DNA of 64,000 bases. It comes from GCA-003244245 sp050699975. Its GTDB lineage: Bacteria; Actinomycetota; Actinomycetes; Mycobacteriales; Pseudonocardiaceae. Each line of letters starts with the position of its first letter. Positions within the stretch are counted from its first letter, which is position 1. The notes under the pieces were generated by a model. The model made no database searches, was not told the origin of the DNA, and was given only the letters and a program-made list of their open reading frames with translations. The DNA is taken from the NCBI GenBank assembly GCA_050699975.1, contig JBOHGH010000008.1:1-64000 (forward strand), in the 5' to 3' direction. The position numbers were made by a program, and so were the translations under genes. Shown one piece after another: positions 61,205 through 64,000 of the stretch.

Positions 61205-62991
61205 GCCTGCTCGGCCGCATCACCGGGCCAGCCGACCTCACCGGACTGTCCACCGCGGCTCTTGCTGTGCTGGCCGAGGAAATCCGCGCCTTTCTGATTG
61301 ACAAGGTTTCCGGCGCCGGCGGGCACCTGGGACCGAACCTGGGTGCAGTCGAGTTGACCATCGCCGTGCACCGGGTGTTCGACTCACCCCAGGACGTCCT
61401 GCTGTTCGACACCGGGCATCAGGCCTACGTACACAAGATCCTCACCGGCCGGTGCGCCGAGTTCGACTCCCTGCGCCAAGCCGGCGGTCTGTCCGGCTAC
61501 CCGTCCCGGGCCGAGTCCGTCCACGACGTCATCGAGAACTCGCACGCCTCCACCGCCCTGTCCTACGCCGACGGCCTGGCCAAGGCGTTCGCGCTGCGGG
61601 GCGGCGCCAACCGGCGGGTCGTCGCGATCGTCGGCGACGGGGCGCTGACCGGCGGCATGTGCTGGGAAGCGCTCAACAACATCGGCGCGGCCCCGGACCG
61701 GCCCGTGATCGTCGTGCTCAACGACAATGGTCGCTCCTACTCACCCACCGTCGGTGGGCTCGCCCGCCACCTCGCTGAACTGCGTCAATCCAGTGTGGAC
61801 CGGCGCACGCTGTTCGAGGATCTCGGGCTGGACTACCTCGGACCGGTCGACGGGCATGACCTCACCGACGTCGAGAACGCCCTGCGACGGGCCAGCAAGC
61901 TGAGCCGTCCCGTCGTGGTGCACTGCATCACCCGCAAGGGCAAGGGGTACCCGCCGGCCGAGCAGGACGAGGTCGACTGCCTGCACACCGTCGGCGTCAT
62001 CGATCCCAGCACCGGCTGCCCCCGCTCGGTCGGCAAGCCGACCTGGACCTCGGTGTTCGCCGAGGAGATCACCGCGATCGGCGCCGACCGTGACGACGTG
62101 GTGTGCCTGACCGCGGCGATGCGCCACCCCACCGGCCTCGGCACCTTCGCCGCGAGGTTCCCGCACCGGGTGTTCGATGTCGGGATCGCCGAGCAGCACG
62201 CCGTCACCTCCGCCGCCGGGCTAGCCCTCGGCGGCCTGCACCCCGTGGTCGCCGTCTACTCCACGTTCTTGAGCCGGGCCTTCGACCAACTGCTCATGGA
62301 CGTCGCCCTGCACCAGCTACCGGTCACCTTCGTGCTGGATCGGGCCGGGATCACCGGGCCGGACGGGCCCAGTCACCACGGCATGTGGGACGCCTCGGTC
62401 CTGCCGGTCGTGCCCGGCCTGCGTCTTGCCGCGCCCCGGGACTGTGCACGGCTGCGCGAACTGCTTCGCGAAGCCGTCGACACCGCCGACGGGCCCACCG
62501 TGATCCGCTACCCGAAGGCCACCGCAGGTCCGGACATCCCCGCCATCGGCAGGGTCGGGCAGTGCGACATCCTCCGTGACGACCCCGCTGCGGTGGGTTT
62601 GCTGGTCGCCGTCGGATCGCTGGCCGGGCCCTGCCTGGCCGCTGCTGATGAGCTCGCCGCCCACGACGTGCCGGTCACCGTGATCGACCCGCGCTGGATC
62701 GCGCCGCTGGACCCGGCTCTGCTCAGGATGGCGGGCGCGCACCGCCTAGTGCTGACCGTCGAGGAAACCACCACCACCGGAGCGCTCGGCGCCCGGATCG
62801 CCCAGGCGCTGGCCGCGGCCGGAGCGGACACCTGTGCAGCCACCTTCGCCCTGCCGCCCCGGTTCCTGCCGCACGCCTCGCGCGATCAGATCCTGCGCGC
62901 TCACGGCCTGGATGCGGCCGGCATCGCCACCGCCGTCCTCAAACGGCTCGCCAGCACACACCGGGGGAAGGTCACTTCCAAGGAGATGTGA
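61201..62991 (+). CDS. dxs: 1-deoxy-D-xylulose-5-phosphate synthase
   Basis: A 596-residue thiamine-diphosphate enzyme catalysing the first MEP step (pyruvate + glyceraldehyde 3-phosphate). Visible are GGHLGPNLGAVELTIAVHRV, the TPP motif VGDGALTGGMCWEALNNI...NDN, the transketolase centre FDVGIAEQHAVTSAAGLAL and DRAGITGPDGPSHHG. GTG 61201 overlaps the ispH stop (GTGA). It is slightly shorter than the usual ~630 residues but contains all core regions. Confidence 0.94.
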   Translation: MSLLGRITGPADLTGLSTAALAVLAEEIRAFLIDKVSGAGGHLGPNLGAVELTIAVHRVFDSPQDVLLFDTGHQAYVHKILTGRCAEFDSLRQAGGLSGYPSRAESVHDVIENSHASTALSYADGLAKAFALRGGANRRVVAIVGDGALTGGMCWEALNNIGAAPDRPVIVVLNDNGRSYSPTVGGLARHLAELRQSSVDRRTLFEDLGLDYLGPVDGHDLTDVENALRRASKLSRPVVVHCITRKGKGYPPAEQDEVDCLHTVGVIDPSTGCPRSVGKPTWTSVFAEEITAIGADRDDVVCLTAAMRHPTGLGTFAARFPHRVFDVGIAEQHAVTSAAGLALGGLHPVVAVYSTFLSRAFDQLLMDVALHQLPVTFVLDRAGITGPDGPSHHGMWDASVLPVVPGLRLAAPRDCARLRELLREAVDTADGPTVIRYPKATAGPDIPAIGRVGQCDILRDDPAAVGLLVAVGSLAGPCLAAADELAAHDVPVTVIDPRWIAPLDPALLRMAGAHRLVLTVEETTTTGALGARIAQALAAAGADTCAATFALPPRFLPHASRDQILRAHGLDAAGIATAVLKRLASTHRGKVTSKEM

Positions 62992-64000
62992 TGACAACTG
63001 TCGAACTGGGCATGCCGGCACCACCGAGCCAGCCGGCTCTGCGGCGCCGAGCATCCCGCCAGGTCATGGTCGGCGGCGTGCCCGTCGGCGGCGACGCACC
63101 CGTCTCGGTCCAGTCCATGACCACCACCCGCACCTGCGACATCGACGCCACGCTGCAACAGATCGCCGAGCTCACCGCGACCGGTTGCCAGATCGTGCGG
63201 GTCGCGGTCCCCAGCCAGGACGACGCCGACGCGCTGGCTGCGATCGCCGCCAAGTCGCAGATCCCGGTCATCGCCGACATCCACTTCCAACCCCGATACG
63301 TCTTCGCCGCCATCGACGCCGGCTGCGCCGCGGTCCGCGTCAACCCCGGCAACATCAAGAAGTTCGACGACAAGGTCGAACAGATCGCTGCGGCCGCCGC
63401 CGGCGCGGGTGTGCCGATCCGCATCGGGGTCAACGCCGGCTCCCTGGACCCCCGGCTGCTGGCCAAACACGGCCACGCCACCCCCGAAGCGCTGGTCGAA
63501 TCCGCGTTGTGGGAATGCTCCCTGTTCGAAGAGCACGGGTTCCGCGACATCAAGATCTCCGTCAAACACCACGACCCGCTCGTCATGATCGCCGCCTACC
63601 GGCAGCTGGCGCAGCGCTGCGACTACCCGTTACACCTCGGCGTCACCGAGGCTGGACCACGCTTCCAGGGCACCATCAAGTCCGCCGTGGCCTTCGGTGT
63701 CCTGCTCGCCGAGGGGATCGGCGACACCATCCGGGTGTCGCTGTCCGCCCCACCCGTCGAGGAAGTGAAGGTCGGCAACCAGATCCTCGAATCCCTCGGC
63801 CTGCGCCCCCGCCAACTGGAGATCGTGTCCTGCCCCTCCTGCGGGCGCGCCCAGGTCGACGTCTACACCCTCGCCGAGCAAGTCACCGCTGCGTTCGACG
63901 GCTTCCCCGTCCCGCTGCGCGTCGCCGTCATGGGCTGTGTCGTCAACGGCCCCGGCGAAGCCCGCGAAGCCGACCTCGGCGTCTCCGCCGGCAACGGCAA
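62991..64000 (+). CDS. ispG: 4-hydroxy-3-methylbut-2-en-1-yl diphosphate synthase (partial, runs off the window)
   Basis: The first ~336 codons of IspG, which converts MEcPP to HMBPP. Recognisable: VQSMTTTRTCDIDATLQQIA, VIADIHFQPRYVFAAIDAG, VRVNPGNIKKFDDK, and the cluster-binding start SCPSCGRAQVD with GCVVNGPGEA. Full-length proteins have about 385 residues. ATG 62991 overlaps the dxs stop by one base and follows AAGGAG. With dxs and ispH it supplies three of the seven MEP steps within the terpene operon. Confidence 0.95.
   Translation, partial: MTTVELGMPAPPSQPALRRRASRQVMVGGVPVGGDAPVSVQSMTTTRTCDIDATLQQIAELTATGCQIVRVAVPSQDDADALAAIAAKSQIPVIADIHFQPRYVFAAIDAGCAAVRVNPGNIKKFDDKVEQIAAAAAGAGVPIRIGVNAGSLDPRLLAKHGHATPEALVESALWECSLFEEHGFRDIKISVKHHDPLVMIAAYRQLAQRCDYPLHLGVTEAGPRFQGTIKSAVAFGVLLAEGIGDTIRVSLSAPPVEEVKVGNQILESLGLRPRQLEIVSCPSCGRAQVDVYTLAEQVTAAFDGFPVPLRVAVMGCVVNGPGEAREADLGVSAGNG

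Overview
This looks like a high-GC actinomycete chromosome segment, most likely from the Pseudonocardiales. The evidence is a cell-wall arabinogalactan locus (two Emb-type arabinosyltransferases, GlfT1, an ABC galactan exporter, a GtrA protein) next to a proteasome-activator gene (bpa), frequent GTG/TTG starts, probable leaderless transcripts and a gamma-butyrolactone-receptor-like TetR. The assignment is inferred from gene content; no rRNA is present.

Layout. (1) 0.4-2.7 kb: an XRE regulator with one membrane segment, a TetR regulator, a perfect 26-bp operator-like palindrome, and a truncated NmrA-type oxidoreductase fused to an ISL3 transposase remnant. (2) 2.7-13 kb: a FAD-linked oxidase opposite an orphan fatty-acid/polyketide-like cluster (KAS III, ACP, KAS II, acyl-CoA oxidase, thioesterase, FAH-family enzyme, acyl-CoA carboxylase beta subunit, branched-chain aminotransferase), ending in a decayed fabG-like reductase. 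(3) 13-15 kb: XRE-cupin regulator and divergent azlCD, then a small LuxR-type regulator. (4) 15-27 kb: an accessory zone with an IS21 end, a frameshifted MFS exporter, a broken HD protein, a five-gene operon of tiny membrane proteins, transposase and integrase relics, and an intact TIR-STAND-WD40 protein with fourteen near-identical blades. (5) 27-33.5 kb: HTH regulator plus flavoprotein, tRNA-Ser(UGA), a conserved hypothetical, MarR, a lactate-monooxygenase-like enzyme, GNAT, quinone oxidoreductase. (6) 33.5-47.3 kb: bpa, a protealysin/emfourin pair, an MFS protein, then the galactan export and arabinan synthesis genes. (7) 47.3-64 kb: carotenoid oxygenase, TetR and LAL regulators, then one long co-directional operon.

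That last operon is the highlight. It encodes two cyclic-nucleotide-domain (family 2B/EshA-like) encapsulin shell proteins, a geosmin synthase, a 2-methylisoborneol synthase, the GPP 2-C-methyltransferase that feeds it, a polyprenyl diphosphate synthase, and the MEP enzymes IspH, DXS and IspG (IspG runs off the end of the window). A GPxGLGTSAA peptide recurs in the disordered N-terminal arm of the 2-MIB synthase and in both the linker and the C-terminus of the geosmin synthase. This suggests that both terpene cyclases are cargo of one, possibly mixed, protein compartment, with precursor supply encoded in the same transcript.
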